41,832 bases of DNA from an uncultured Actinomycetes bacterium (lineage in GTDB: Bacteria > Actinomycetota > Acidimicrobiia > Acidimicrobiales > RAAP-2), in contig CAIKFN010000037.1 of NCBI GenBank assembly GCA_903826715.1, forward strand, positions 1-41,832, in the 5' to 3' direction. Shown in pieces: positions 8,718-16,936 of this stretch; position 1 is the first letter of the stretch; every line of letters starts with the position of its first letter. The notes under the pieces were generated by a model, which made no database searches, had not been told where the DNA came from, and saw nothing but the letters and a program-made list of their open reading frames with translations. The position numbers were made by a program, and so were the translations under genes.

Positions 8718-10145
8718 ATGGCAGAAAATGAAAGCCTCAGTTCGATTGAGAGTCGTCACATTGACTATGTACCTGAGAAAGAACGTCACGGAAAAGTCTG
8801 GCGACAAGGTCCATTCTGGTTCCTAGGAAACTTCCAGCCATTCACTGTGGCGATTGGGTTCACCGCTCCACTTGTAGGCATCAGCCTTAAGTGGTCAATC
8901 TTGGCTTCAGTGCTTGGGGTCCTTTTTGGAACCATTTTCATGGCTGCGCACGCCGCGCAGGGACCGCAACTTGGGCTTCCACAAATGATTCAGTCGCGTG
9001 CTCAGTTTGGCTACGTGGGTGTAGTTGTTCCACTTATTGCATCAACCTTTACGTTTGTTGCCTTCTTGGTCGTTGACACCGTTATTTTGAAAATTGGTCT
9101 CAAGAGCTTGTTCGGTTGGAATGCAACTGGCGTTGCTGTTGGCCTAATGCTTCTTACCATCATCATTGCGATTTACGGTCACGACTGGATTCACCGTGTA
9201 TTCATTATTCTTTTCTGGACGTCGTTCCCATTCTGGATTATCACAACGGTCGGACTATTTAGCTACCACGTCTCAGTTCCTGCTGCTGGAAAGCTTGGCT
9301 ACAACTTGGCTGGCTTCGCTGTGATGTTTGCACTCGCAGCTTCATACAACATCACCTATGCACCGTATGTTTCTGACTACACGCGCTACCTTCCAAAGTC
9401 AACGAAGCAGAGCAGTTTGATTTGGTCAGTTTTCTGGGGTGGTTCACTTTCACCAATGTGGCTGATCCCCATGGGTTCATGGCTCGCTATTTACCTAAAT
9501 ACCGCTGACCCACTTCGTGGACTGCACGACGCTGGTAACCACGCTGTTGGGGGAGCAGGCACAGTTCTTATTGTCCTATCGACCTTGGCTCTTGTCGCAA
9601 CAATGGGAATGGGCGCCTACTCGGGCATGCTCTCAGTTGTAACAGCAATGGACTCATTTAAGCCAGTGCCTACTGGTGCCAAGACACGAGTGGTTGTTAT
9701 TTTGCTTCTTGGCATTGTCGCTGGGTTCTTTGGAATCATCTTTAATACAGCATCGACTGCCCTCTATGACGCACTGACAATCATGCTGTACGTACTTGCG
9801 CCATGGACTGCAATCAACTTGATTGACTTCTATGCAGTTCGTCACGGAAAGTTTGCGATTACAGACTTCTTCACTCCGTCTGGTATCTATGGTCGCTGGG
9901 GTGGACGCGGTCTCACTGCATATTTTGTTGGAATCTTGGTTGAAATTCCATTCATGTACATCCCGAGCTATTACAGCAGTTGGGGATCGAACCAATTGAA
10001 TGGTGTTGACATCTCTTGGATTATTGGACTGTTCGTCTCTGGAATCTTGTATTTCGTGATTACTCGAAACATTGACCGAACTGCAGAAGACGCAGCGGTT
10101 GCCCGTTCGAATGAGTCACTCGCACGAGGAGAAGAAGTCCGTTAG
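8718..10145 (+). CDS. NCS1-family permease, second paralogue
   Basis: This nucleobase/hydantoin-type cation symporter of about 475 residues has roughly twelve TM segments. Conserved NCS1 blocks are visible: LGLPQMIQSRAQFGYVG near residue 90 and YAPYVSDYTRYLP near residue 220. A longer frame opens at TTG 8691, but AGGGGGA at 8706-8712 clearly supports ATG at 8718. The C-terminus ends in a charged tail (ARSNESLARGEEVR). It leads an apparent operon: the next gene overlaps its end by 35 nt, followed by ureohydrolase and amidase. Context suggests import of a guanidino, ureido or ring-nitrogen compound used by those enzymes. It differs clearly from the permease at 944-2317 and is not a recent duplicate. 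Confidence 0.9.
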   Translation: MAENESLSSIESRHIDYVPEKERHGKVWRQGPFWFLGNFQPFTVAIGFTAPLVGISLKWSILASVLGVLFGTIFMAAHAAQGPQLGLPQMIQSRAQFGYVGVVVPLIASTFTFVAFLVVDTVILKIGLKSLFGWNATGVAVGLMLLTIIIAIYGHDWIHRVFIILFWTSFPFWIITTVGLFSYHVSVPAAGKLGYNLAGFAVMFALAASYNITYAPYVSDYTRYLPKSTKQSSLIWSVFWGGSLSPMWLIPMGSWLAIYLNTADPLRGLHDAGNHAVGGAGTVLIVLSTLALVATMGMGAYSGMLSVVTAMDSFKPVPTGAKTRVVVILLLGIVAGFFGIIFNTASTALYDALTIMLYVLAPWTAINLIDFYAVRHGKFAITDFFTPSGIYGRWGGRGLTAYFVGILVEIPFMYIPSYYSSWGSNQLNGVDISWIIGLFVSGILYFVITRNIDRTAEDAAVARSNESLARGEEVR

Positions 10146-10536
10146 TACTGTAGAAGTTTCCGCGGCCGCCACTGCGTTGGTGGCGGCCTTTGGAACTCAC
10201 AACCGCGATGTCTATTTTGATGCCTTTTCACCAACGGCAACTTTCATCTTCCATAATCATGACGCAGTGCTCGAATCGCGTAGCGCCTACGAAAAGCTTT
10301 GGGACGAATGGGTTGCTGATGGCTTCAAGGTTCTTGGATGCAGGTCGGCAAATCAGCAAATAACGATGCTGGGAACAGACGTTGCAGTATTTACTCACAC
10401 GGTTCGAACCGACCTTGCAGATGGTGATGGGTCAATAACTTCTGGAGAACGTGAAACGATTATTTTTCAAAAGATTAACGGACGCTGGCTAGGAGTGCAC
10501 GAGCACTTAAGCGTTGATCCGACTTTCCTCGTCTAG
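10111..10536 (+). CDS. NTF2-like/SnoaL-type protein
   Basis: This protein of about 141 residues has the cone-shaped NTF2-like pattern: an N-terminal helix (AATALVAAFGTHNRDVYFDAFSPTATFIFH) and a final strand with the characteristic GRWLGVHEHLSVDP ending. Homologous folds include YybH/SgcJ-like and ketosteroid-isomerase-like proteins, usually small ligand-binding or accessory enzymes. ATG 10111 is the best start but overlaps the permease gene by 35 nt and has no clear ribosome site, so translation is probably coupled. A longer TTG frame exists upstream (10072) but lies wholly inside the permease. It sits between permease and ureohydrolase genes; its role is unknown. Confidence 0.72.
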   Translation: MSHSHEEKKSVSTVEVSAAATALVAAFGTHNRDVYFDAFSPTATFIFHNHDAVLESRSAYEKLWDEWVADGFKVLGCRSANQQITMLGTDVAVFTHTVRTDLADGDGSITSGERETIIFQKINGRWLGVHEHLSVDPTFLV

Positions 10537-10563
10537 ATTCTTCTTAGGAACTTAAGGAGTACT

Positions 10564-11523
10564 GTGAGCAAAAAAGACACGCCAAGGATTGTCGTAAACG
10601 GCAAAGTCGGTCAAGTAGACGCCACCAAAGTTCCTCGCTACGCAGGACCAGCAACATTCGCTCGACTCCCAGAAATTGATGATGTCAGTGACATTGATCT
10701 CGCAATAATTGGGATCCCTTTTGACACTGGCGTTAGTTACCGACCAGGTGCGAGGTTCGGTCCACAGCACGTCCGTGAATCTTCTCGACTACTTCGTCCA
10801 TACAACCCAGCGGTAGGGGTATCTCCATTTGAGAAGTATCAAGTTGCCGATGCAGGCGACATTGCGGTAAATCCATTTGATTTACAAGAAGCAATTTCAG
10901 ACATCGAGCGAGGCAGTCGTGACGTTCACGAGCGTGCCAAGCGAATAATTTCAATCGGTGGCGACCACACAATTGCATTGCCACTTCTTCGGACTATGGC
11001 TGCAAAGCACGGCCCAATCAGTGTTATTCACTTTGATGCACACCTCGATACATGGGATACCTACTTCGGCGCTGAGTACACACATGGCACACCGTTTCGT
11101 CGTGCTTCAGAAGAAGGCCTGATAGACCGTGAAGGGTCGATGCACGTAGGCATTAGAGGACCGCTCTACTCATCGAAGGACCTCAGCCAAGATGCTGACC
11201 TTGGCTTTGAGATCTTTTCTTCAATTGAGTTCGAGGACATTGGTCTACTTGGGGCAATTGAAAAGATTCATGCTCGAGTTGAGAACCGTCCGGTCTACGT
11301 ATCAATTGATATTGATGTTCTGGATCCAGCACATGCTCCAGGAACAGGAACTCCAGAGGCGGGTGGTCTCACGAGTAGAGAACTGCTTGCCATTATTCGC
11401 TCGTTTAAAACTCTCAACATTGTTGGTGCTGATGTCGTTGAAGTTGCGCCAGCTTATGACCACGCAGAAATAACAGGGATCGCGGCATCTCATGTTATTT
11501 TCGAACTGCTTTGTGCAATGTAA
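10564..11523 (+). CDS. Agmatinase-type ureohydrolase
   Basis: This 319-residue arginase/agmatinase superfamily enzyme hydrolyses a guanidino group to urea with a binuclear Mn (or Ni) centre. All six ligands are visible: H135 (GGDH), D158, H160 and D162 (HFDAHLD), D249 and D251 (SIDIDVLDP). GVSYRPGARFGPQHVRESS near residue 56 and the DAHLDTW segment are agmatinase-like rather than arginase-like. Start GTG 10564 has AAGGAG 4 nt upstream. It lies between an NTF2-like gene and an amidase, downstream of an NCS1 permease. The natural substrate could be agmatine, guanidinobutyrate, guanidinopropionate or guanidine; the sequence alone does not decide. No urease genes are in the window. Confidence 0.88.
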   Translation: MSKKDTPRIVVNGKVGQVDATKVPRYAGPATFARLPEIDDVSDIDLAIIGIPFDTGVSYRPGARFGPQHVRESSRLLRPYNPAVGVSPFEKYQVADAGDIAVNPFDLQEAISDIERGSRDVHERAKRIISIGGDHTIALPLLRTMAAKHGPISVIHFDAHLDTWDTYFGAEYTHGTPFRRASEEGLIDREGSMHVGIRGPLYSSKDLSQDADLGFEIFSSIEFEDIGLLGAIEKIHARVENRPVYVSIDIDVLDPAHAPGTGTPEAGGLTSRELLAIIRSFKTLNIVGADVVEVAPAYDHAEITGIAASHVIFELLCAM

Positions 11524-11529
11524 CCTGCC

Positions 11530-12948
11530 ATGAGCCAAAAGAACCCTGGACCAATACGCCTACTAGCCAAAGCAATCAGTGAGAAGAAGTTAACCTCCAC
11601 TGCGCTTATTGAAGAAACAATTCGGCGTCTTGATGCAAGTGAGCTCAATGCTGTTTGCGAATTCTCATATGAATCTGCTCTCAAAGATGCAGAACAATTT
11701 GATAAAGGGATTTACGCAAGTGGTCCCCTTGGAGGTCTCCCTGTTGGGATAAAAGACCTGGAAGACTGGAAAGGTCACCCGACGAAAAAGGGCTCAGTCG
11801 CGCTTGACAATGTGGCACCTGCTAAAGCCAATGGAGTCGTACCGCAGCGCCTCTTTGATGCAGGAGCAATAGGGATTGTGAAGACAACACTCCCGGAATT
11901 TGCAATTGAAGGCTTTACGTCAAATCTGCTCACTGGGGCAACGACAAATCCTTGGAATCAGAAGTTCTCAACTGGTGGCTCTAGCGGTGGCTCAGCTGCG
12001 CTTGTGGCTTCTGGCGCTGTAGCTATTGGAACTGCGACCGACGGAGGTGGATCTATACGAATCCCTTCGTCACTTTGTGGCCTCGTTGGGATCAAGCCAA
12101 CGAATGGCTTGGTTGGGCGCTGGCCAGTTCCTGATTGGATTGACTTATCTACTGATGGGCCATTTGCGACTTCAACTGATGACTTAAAACTTCTCCTCGA
12201 CGTGATTGTTGGCTCAGTTGCGGGAGACCCATCGTCGCCACGTCACTCAATGGTGCGTGAGCTAACTACTCAACAGAACACCTATACAAAATTGATAGTG
12301 GCTGAGCGAACTTCACCCCTTGGTCCGTTACCCGCTGGTGTGCTTTCGGCACTTCAAAATGCGGCACAAGCGCTCAGTGGTTTGTTGAAGTTGCCTCTTG
12401 AATGGCGTGACGCAAATGATTTCTTCACTGGGGGACTGCCCGACCTCGACTGGTTCACCATTGCTCCTTGTGACCATGTTGCTTCACTTGGCCGGCAGTG
12501 GGTGAAAGAGAACATGCAGCTATTTCACAGGTCTTCACAGCAGTTCCTTGGCGTTGGCCTCGATGTAACCGTTGACCAATATCAAGAAGCACGTAGACGG
12601 AGACTTGACTATTCGAGACAATTAAGTGAGTTGCTTGGAAACTCTGCGCTACTCATAACGCCAACAGTCGCCAGCGAAGGCTGGCTCGCTGATGGTCGAC
12701 TCAATGAACATGCTGAAGTCACTGGACTCCCTCCAGAGGTGTATTCGACCGCTGTACAAAATGTGACAGGTAATCCAGCAATTTCTATCCCCATGGGGAC
12801 GTTGCCGTCTGGGCTGCCTTTTGGAATTCAGATTACGGCCCCTCCTTACTGCGACTATGACTTACTTCGAATTGCTGATTTAGTTGAAGATCACTATCCA
12901 TGGCAGAGAATTGCCACTGGATATGAGTCTCTCGACTCAATTCTGTAG
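11530..12948 (+). CDS. Amidase-signature family amidase
   Basis: This 472-residue amidase-signature hydrolase has a complete triad: Lys75 (GLPVGIKDLEDW), cis-Ser151 (STGGSSGGSAA) and nucleophile Ser175 (TDGGGSIRIPSSLCG). It lacks GatA-specific features and has a loop-rich C-terminal half (KLPLEWRDANDFFTGGLPDLDW). It starts 6 nt after the ureohydrolase stop, so the two are surely co-transcribed. Together they could open a guanidino acid to an amino acid or amide and then release ammonia; this is inferred from order only. Relatives act on aliphatic or aromatic amides, carbamates or allophanate. Confidence 0.87.
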   Translation: MSQKNPGPIRLLAKAISEKKLTSTALIEETIRRLDASELNAVCEFSYESALKDAEQFDKGIYASGPLGGLPVGIKDLEDWKGHPTKKGSVALDNVAPAKANGVVPQRLFDAGAIGIVKTTLPEFAIEGFTSNLLTGATTNPWNQKFSTGGSSGGSAALVASGAVAIGTATDGGGSIRIPSSLCGLVGIKPTNGLVGRWPVPDWIDLSTDGPFATSTDDLKLLLDVIVGSVAGDPSSPRHSMVRELTTQQNTYTKLIVAERTSPLGPLPAGVLSALQNAAQALSGLLKLPLEWRDANDFFTGGLPDLDWFTIAPCDHVASLGRQWVKENMQLFHRSSQQFLGVGLDVTVDQYQEARRRRLDYSRQLSELLGNSALLITPTVASEGWLADGRLNEHAEVTGLPPEVYSTAVQNVTGNPAISIPMGTLPSGLPFGIQITAPPYCDYDLLRIADLVEDHYPWQRIATGYESLDSIL

Positions 12949-12988
12949 TAAACAAAGTTATTAAATACTCAGAAGAAAGACTCATCAC

Positions 12989-13279
12989 ATGGAATCAATG
13001 ACTCTCACATTTAACTGCCTGCCTGAAACTGGAGTTTTTCTTCTCGCAGGACTCGCAGACAGCCTCGCAGATACTCGTGCATTCAAAGGTTGCATCTCAG
13101 TGGAAGTATTCACAGATGCTGAAAACCCTGACACAATTGTCCTCATTGAAAAGTGGGAGAAAAAAGAAGATCAAGCTGCTTACATGGCTTGGCGAATTGA
13201 GTCTGGAATGATGGAGGCGATTGCCCCAATTATGGCTTCGGATCCCAAGACAACTTGGCTGACACCTCACAGTATCTAG
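12989..13279 (+). CDS. ABM-domain protein (quinol monooxygenase YgiN-like)
   Basis: This 96-residue single-domain protein has the dimeric ferredoxin-like ABM fold. The segments FKGCISVEVFTDAENPDTIVLIEKWEKKEDQAAYMAW match the family pattern of strand, strand, then helix. Relatives include YgiN quinol monooxygenase, heme-degrading IsdG-like proteins and polyketide-modifying oxygenases. No ribosome site is seen; AAGACT lies 6 nt before the ATG (12977-12982), close to the -10 geometry seen at other genes here, so a leaderless transcript is possible. It sits 40 nt after the amidase gene and just before an exporter. Specific function unknown. Confidence 0.75.
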   Translation: MESMTLTFNCLPETGVFLLAGLADSLADTRAFKGCISVEVFTDAENPDTIVLIEKWEKKEDQAAYMAWRIESGMMEAIAPIMASDPKTTWLTPHSI

Positions 13280-13309
13280 AGCGTCTCAGTCTCTTTGAAA
13301 ACAATTAGG

Positions 13310-13320
13310 GTTGTTACAAC
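13310..13320. promoter_or_regulatory. Short inverted repeat before MFS exporter gene
   Basis: GTTGT-T-ACAAC is an 11-nt dyad 18 nt upstream of the exporter ATG and just before its AAGGAA ribosome site. It could be a repressor operator or part of a -10 region. It is short enough to occur by chance. Confidence 0.25.
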
Positions 13321-13338
13321 TCTTTCAAGGAATTTTAA

Positions 13339-14859
13339 ATGACCGATTCACCTGTAAATAACGTTATTCACGCAGATATTCAAGATCCACGACGTTGGTT
13401 TGCGCTCGTAGTGATTGGTATTGCCACTTTGATGGTCGTGCTTGACAGCTCCATTGTAAATGTTGCCCTACCTCATGCTGCGCTACCAAAATCACTTGGT
13501 GGTCTTTCAATTGCGCCTAAGGATTATCAGTGGGCGATCACTTCGTACACACTGACCTTTGGTGGGTTTTTACTTCTTGGTGGACGAATTGGCGACTACA
13601 TGGGAAGAAAGAAAGCATTTCTCATTGGTCTTCTTGGATTCGCATTCGCGTCACTGCTTGGAGGGCTTGCACAGTCTGAAGGGATGCTCTTTAGCGCCCG
13701 CGCCCTACAAGGACTCTTTGGTGCGCTCTTGTCGCCTGCGGCGCTTTCACTTATTTCTGTTACCTTCACTGATTCAAAAGAACGTGCGAAGGCATTTGCC
13801 GTATACGGAGCACTTTCGGGTGTTGGGGCTGCGATTGGTCTAATTGCTGGAGGACTACTTACTCAGTATCTTTCATGGCGCTGGTGCATGTTCGTAAACA
13901 CACCAATGGCACTGATTGCATTATTTCTAGCAATTCCAAATGTTAAAGAATCCAAAGTCGAAGGTCACCCTCACTATGACGTTCCGGGTGCACTTACTGC
14001 AACTGCAGGAATGTTGAGTGTTGTCTATGGAGTCTCAAAAGCTGCGATTGATGGATGGGGTTCAACTTCTGCGTGGCCATACATGGCACTAGGTGGGGGA
14101 CTACTGGTCATTTTCTTTATTCTCGAAAGTCGAGTCAAGCAGCCACTGCTACCGCTTCGACTTCTAACTAACCGTGTTCGTGCGGGTGCGTATGTGTCCC
14201 AGCTTTTTATTGGTCTCGGGCTCTTTGGAATGTTCTTGTGGCTGACATTCTTCTTCCAACGTATTCACGGATTCAGTCCTCTAAAGAGTGGACTTCTTTT
14301 CTTGCCGTTCTCACTCTCAGTAATTATCTCGGCTGCATCAGTTGGTAAATTATTGCCAAAGTACGGCCCACGTCTTCTTGCAACAATTGGTGCGCTGATG
14401 GGTAGCGCCGGACTCTTCTATCTATCACTAATCAAGCCCGACAGTTCATACGTTGGACACGTAATGCCCGCAATGATTATTGCGGCACTCGGTGTGGGAA
14501 TGGTTTTCGTATCCGTTTCGTCTACGGCGTTATTTAACATTCAACCTCAAGACACTGGTGCGGCATCCGCGGTACTTTCCACTGCACAGCAGTTGGGTGG
14601 ATCTTTTGGAACGGCAATTCAAAACACAATTGTTGTCTCGAGCGCTACGGCATTTATTGCCGGACAGCTTCACCACCCAAGCAACCTCTTCTCAAGCAAA
14701 ACCGCACTACAAAATGCGGCAAGCGTACATGGCTTCGATCTTGCACTGCGCTTCGGTTCTTTGATGGTATTTATTGCGGCTGTTGCGTTTTACGCAATGG
14801 CGAATATTGACCGCCATCACCTTGGCCAGCACGACGAATCTCCGTCAGTCGCTCACTAG
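13339..14859 (+). CDS. MFS exporter, DHA2 (EmrB/QacA) family, 14 TM
   Basis: This 506-residue multidrug-type H+ antiporter carries the DHA2 motif LDSSIVNVALP (about 35-45) in TM1 and motif A GGRIGDYMGRKK (about 81-92). The ARALQGLFGALLSPAALSLI block follows near residue 120, with a 14-TM pattern. AAGGAA at 13327-13332 sets the ATG start. Its stop lies 21 nt from the convergent GntR gene, with no obvious terminator between them. It is closer to the classical QacA/EmrB type than the exporter at 2421-4028, which has a long N-tail. Substrate unknown; efflux of a toxic intermediate or drug is the usual role. Confidence 0.9.
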   Translation: MTDSPVNNVIHADIQDPRRWFALVVIGIATLMVVLDSSIVNVALPHAALPKSLGGLSIAPKDYQWAITSYTLTFGGFLLLGGRIGDYMGRKKAFLIGLLGFAFASLLGGLAQSEGMLFSARALQGLFGALLSPAALSLISVTFTDSKERAKAFAVYGALSGVGAAIGLIAGGLLTQYLSWRWCMFVNTPMALIALFLAIPNVKESKVEGHPHYDVPGALTATAGMLSVVYGVSKAAIDGWGSTSAWPYMALGGGLLVIFFILESRVKQPLLPLRLLTNRVRAGAYVSQLFIGLGLFGMFLWLTFFFQRIHGFSPLKSGLLFLPFSLSVIISAASVGKLLPKYGPRLLATIGALMGSAGLFYLSLIKPDSSYVGHVMPAMIIAALGVGMVFVSVSSTALFNIQPQDTGAASAVLSTAQQLGGSFGTAIQNTIVVSSATAFIAGQLHHPSNLFSSKTALQNAASVHGFDLALRFGSLMVFIAAVAFYAMANIDRHHLGQHDESPSVAH

Positions 14860-14880
14860 TCACCGAATTGAAGAGAATTT

Positions 14881-15567
14881 CTAGTTTGAGCTGCGAGGTT
14901 GGCTCCAAGCCTGCTTTCGGACCGTTGATTTCCACGAACCATGTAAGTGTGCACGCATTGCTGATTCGGCCCACTCACCATCGCGAGCTCGCAAAGATTC
15001 CACTATCTCGTGATGTTGAGCGAAACTTCTTTTAAAGTCGCTTTCATCAAACGAAGCAAAGTTTCTGTAAACAAAAGGGACTTGAACTATTGTTTCAACC
15101 AATTGACAAAGTCGCTGGTTACCGGAACACCGAAGAATTGAACTATGAAAATGATTGTTCAGTTCAGTGATTCGCTGGATGTTAAATGTTGTTTTCAGGG
15201 CTTCTTCATCCATGGCACAGGCGAGTTCTTCTAGTTCGACAAGATCTGCAGTTCCATTTTCGGCAGCTAATTTGTAGCCCCACGGCTCAAGCAGTGATCG
15301 TAAGTTGTAGACCTCATTGAGGTCTTCGATTGTCCAGCTTTGAACTTGAACCCCACGGTTACGTTCGTGGGCCACCATACCTTCGGAGGCGAGTAGTCGC
15401 AGAGCCTCTCGGACCGGAGTTCGGCTGACCCCAAAGGAATCTCCTATCTCAACCTCTCTCAGCCACTGGCCTGCTTCTAACGTGCCAGTGAGGATTTGAT
15501 TGCGAATTGCCTGATAGATGTTGTCGACCGTGTTTTCTTCGGATGCTTGGATTTTGTCGTCTTTCAT
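14881..15567 (-). CDS. GntR-family regulator, FCD (FadR/VanR) subgroup
   Basis: This 228-residue transcription factor has an N-terminal winged helix (DNIYQAIRNQILTGTLEAGQWL, then GVSRTPVREALRLLASEGMV, about 14-65) with the canonical recognition helix. The C-terminal all-helical FCD ligand domain has likely metal ligands His141 (NNHFHSSI), His186 (AQHHEIV) and His207 (MRAHL). The usual first Asp ligand appears as Asn137. It is divergent from the CoA-transferase/hydantoinase operon and is very probably its local repressor, responding to a small organic acid. TATACT lies 8 nt upstream of the ATG with TTCAGT 17 nt further up, so its mRNA is probably nearly leaderless. Confidence 0.92.
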   Translation of the reverse strand: MKDDKIQASEENTVDNIYQAIRNQILTGTLEAGQWLREVEIGDSFGVSRTPVREALRLLASEGMVAHERNRGVQVQSWTIEDLNEVYNLRSLLEPWGYKLAAENGTADLVELEELACAMDEEALKTTFNIQRITELNNHFHSSILRCSGNQRLCQLVETIVQVPFVYRNFASFDESDFKRSFAQHHEIVESLRARDGEWAESAMRAHLHGSWKSTVRKQAWSQPRSSN

Positions 15568-15572
15568 TTAAA

Positions 15573-15601
15573 GCCAGTATATGGTTCTGGACCTCCTAAC
15601 T
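15573..15601 (-). promoter_or_regulatory. Predicted promoter of the GntR gene
   Basis: Read on the minus strand, TTCAGT and TATACT are separated by 17 nt, and TATACT ends 8 nt before the GntR ATG. This fits a sigma-70-type promoter with a very short or absent leader. Confidence 0.5.
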
Positions 15602-15603
15602 GA

Positions 15604-15615
15604 ATTGTATGTAAT
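15604..15615. promoter_or_regulatory. Candidate GntR operator 1
   Basis: ATTGTATGTAAT is an imperfect dyad of the TTGTAnnnnAA kind used by FCD-type GntR proteins. It overlaps the -35 region of the GntR promoter, suggesting autoregulation. Its core GAATTGTA recurs at 15672-15679. Motif-level evidence only. Confidence 0.35.
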
Positions 15616-15695
15616 CTGGCACAGGTGAGGTTGCTAGATCTGAGTTAAAGCACTATATTCAACGCTTACTGGAATTGTAAGTCGACATTTTTTAA

Positions 15696-15709
15696 TTTTG
15701 TATACGAAA
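15696..15709. promoter_or_regulatory. Candidate GntR operator 2 / -10 region of hydantoinase operon
   Basis: TTTTGTATACGAAA is a 14-bp dyad around GTATAC with one mismatched pair, 10 nt upstream of the CoA-transferase ATG. TATACG within it could also be the -10 box, so regulator binding would block transcription. A related GTATAC core occurs upstream of the sugar-transport operon (25703-25708). Confidence 0.4.
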
Positions 15710-15719
15710 GAGAGCGCAA

Positions 15720-16925
15720 ATGGCTGAAAAGGGCACACTCCCATTAGATGATATTCGTGTAATTGAGATGGGACAATTACTCGCTGGTCCTTTCTGTGGG
15801 CAGTTGCTCGGTGACTTTGGCGCTGAGATCATTAAGGTTGAGGACCCAGCTACTGGTGACCCAATGCGTCAGTGGGGTCGTGAGAAGCCATATGGAATTT
15901 CACTTTGGTGGCCGGTAGTCGCTCGAAACAAAAAATCAGTTACCGCAAACCTTCGCACGAATGAGGGCCAGGACTTAATAAAGCAACTAGTTGCATCGGC
16001 TGACGTTTTAATTGAAAATTTCCGTCCTGGAACATTAGAGAAATGGGGGCTTTCTCCAGATGAACTTTGGGCAATTAATCCAAGGTTGATCATCACTCGT
16101 GTTTCTGGTTATGGCCAGACCGGACCCTACGCTTCACAAGCGGGTTACGGCGCAATTGGTGAAGCCATGGGTGGAATTCGTTATGTGACTGGCGACCCCA
16201 ATAGTCCTCCAGCTCGTGCAGGTGTTTCACTAGGAGACTCGCTTGCTGCAACATTTGCAGCACTGGGAACTCTCGTGGCACTTCACAACGTTGGCAGAAC
16301 TGGCAAAGGGCAAGTTGTTGACTCAGCTATTTATGAAGCAGTTCTTGCACTTATGGAGTCACTACTTCCTGAATGGCAAATTGCTGGGTACCAGCGTGAG
16401 CGCACAGGAACGGTTCTTCCGAACGTCTCTCCAAGCAATGTCTATCCAACGCTTGATGGCGAGATGATCCTTATCGCTGGAAACGGAGACAACGTTTTCA
16501 ATCGCCTCGCGGCTGTAATGGGGCAACCAGAACTCTCAACTGATGAGCGTTACGGATCTCACAGTGCTCGCGGTGCTCACATGGAAGAGCTCGACCTCAT
16601 TATTGCCAAATGGAGCGTCGGCTTTACTGGCGACGATCTGTTAAAAATTCTTAGTGATGGTGGGGTGCCGGCAGGAAGAATTTTCCGCGCCAAGGACATG
16701 TTTGCCGACCCACACTTTGCTGCTCGTGACGCCATTGTGCGTCTAGCGCATCCTGAACTCGGTGAGTTTGCAATGCAAAATGTATTTCCGCGTCTGTCTG
16801 ATACCCCAGGGACAGTCCGGCATGTAGGACCAAAACTAGGGGAACACAACAAGGAAATTTATCAGGGCGTGCTAGGTCTCGATGATGACATAATGTCAAC
16901 ATTGCAATCTGCAGGCATTATTTAA
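15720..16925 (+). CDS. Class III CoA transferase (CaiB/Frc family)
   Basis: This 401-residue enzyme moves CoA from an acyl-CoA donor to a carboxylic acid. The N-terminus VIEMGQLLAGPFCGQLLGDFGAEIIKVE is the family signature. LIENFRPGTLEKWGL and RVSGYGQTGPYA follow, and the likely catalytic Asp173 is in GVSLGDSLAATFA. A weak ribosome site, GAGAG, precedes ATG 15720. It is the first gene of an operon with HyuA (11-nt gap), HyuB, an amidohydrolase and LeuCD, and faces a GntR regulator. It presumably activates an organic acid released by the hydantoinase-type steps. The specific acid is not identifiable; relatives use formate/oxalate, carnitine, succinate/itaconate or mesaconate. Confidence 0.9.
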   Translation: MAEKGTLPLDDIRVIEMGQLLAGPFCGQLLGDFGAEIIKVEDPATGDPMRQWGREKPYGISLWWPVVARNKKSVTANLRTNEGQDLIKQLVASADVLIENFRPGTLEKWGLSPDELWAINPRLIITRVSGYGQTGPYASQAGYGAIGEAMGGIRYVTGDPNSPPARAGVSLGDSLAATFAALGTLVALHNVGRTGKGQVVDSAIYEAVLALMESLLPEWQIAGYQRERTGTVLPNVSPSNVYPTLDGEMILIAGNGDNVFNRLAAVMGQPELSTDERYGSHSARGAHMEELDLIIAKWSVGFTGDDLLKILSDGGVPAGRIFRAKDMFADPHFAARDAIVRLAHPELGEFAMQNVFPRLSDTPGTVRHVGPKLGEHNKEIYQGVLGLDDDIMSTLQSAGII

Positions 16926-16936
16926 GGGGAATAGAA

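Noticed and set aside
10072..10110. Longer TTG start for the NTF2-like gene
   Set aside because: The extra residues lie wholly inside the permease frame, have no ribosome site, and do not extend the fold.
14140..14760. Several alternative-frame ORFs within the second MFS gene and throughout the other large genes
   Set aside because: They are shadows of strongly recognisable proteins in the main frame.
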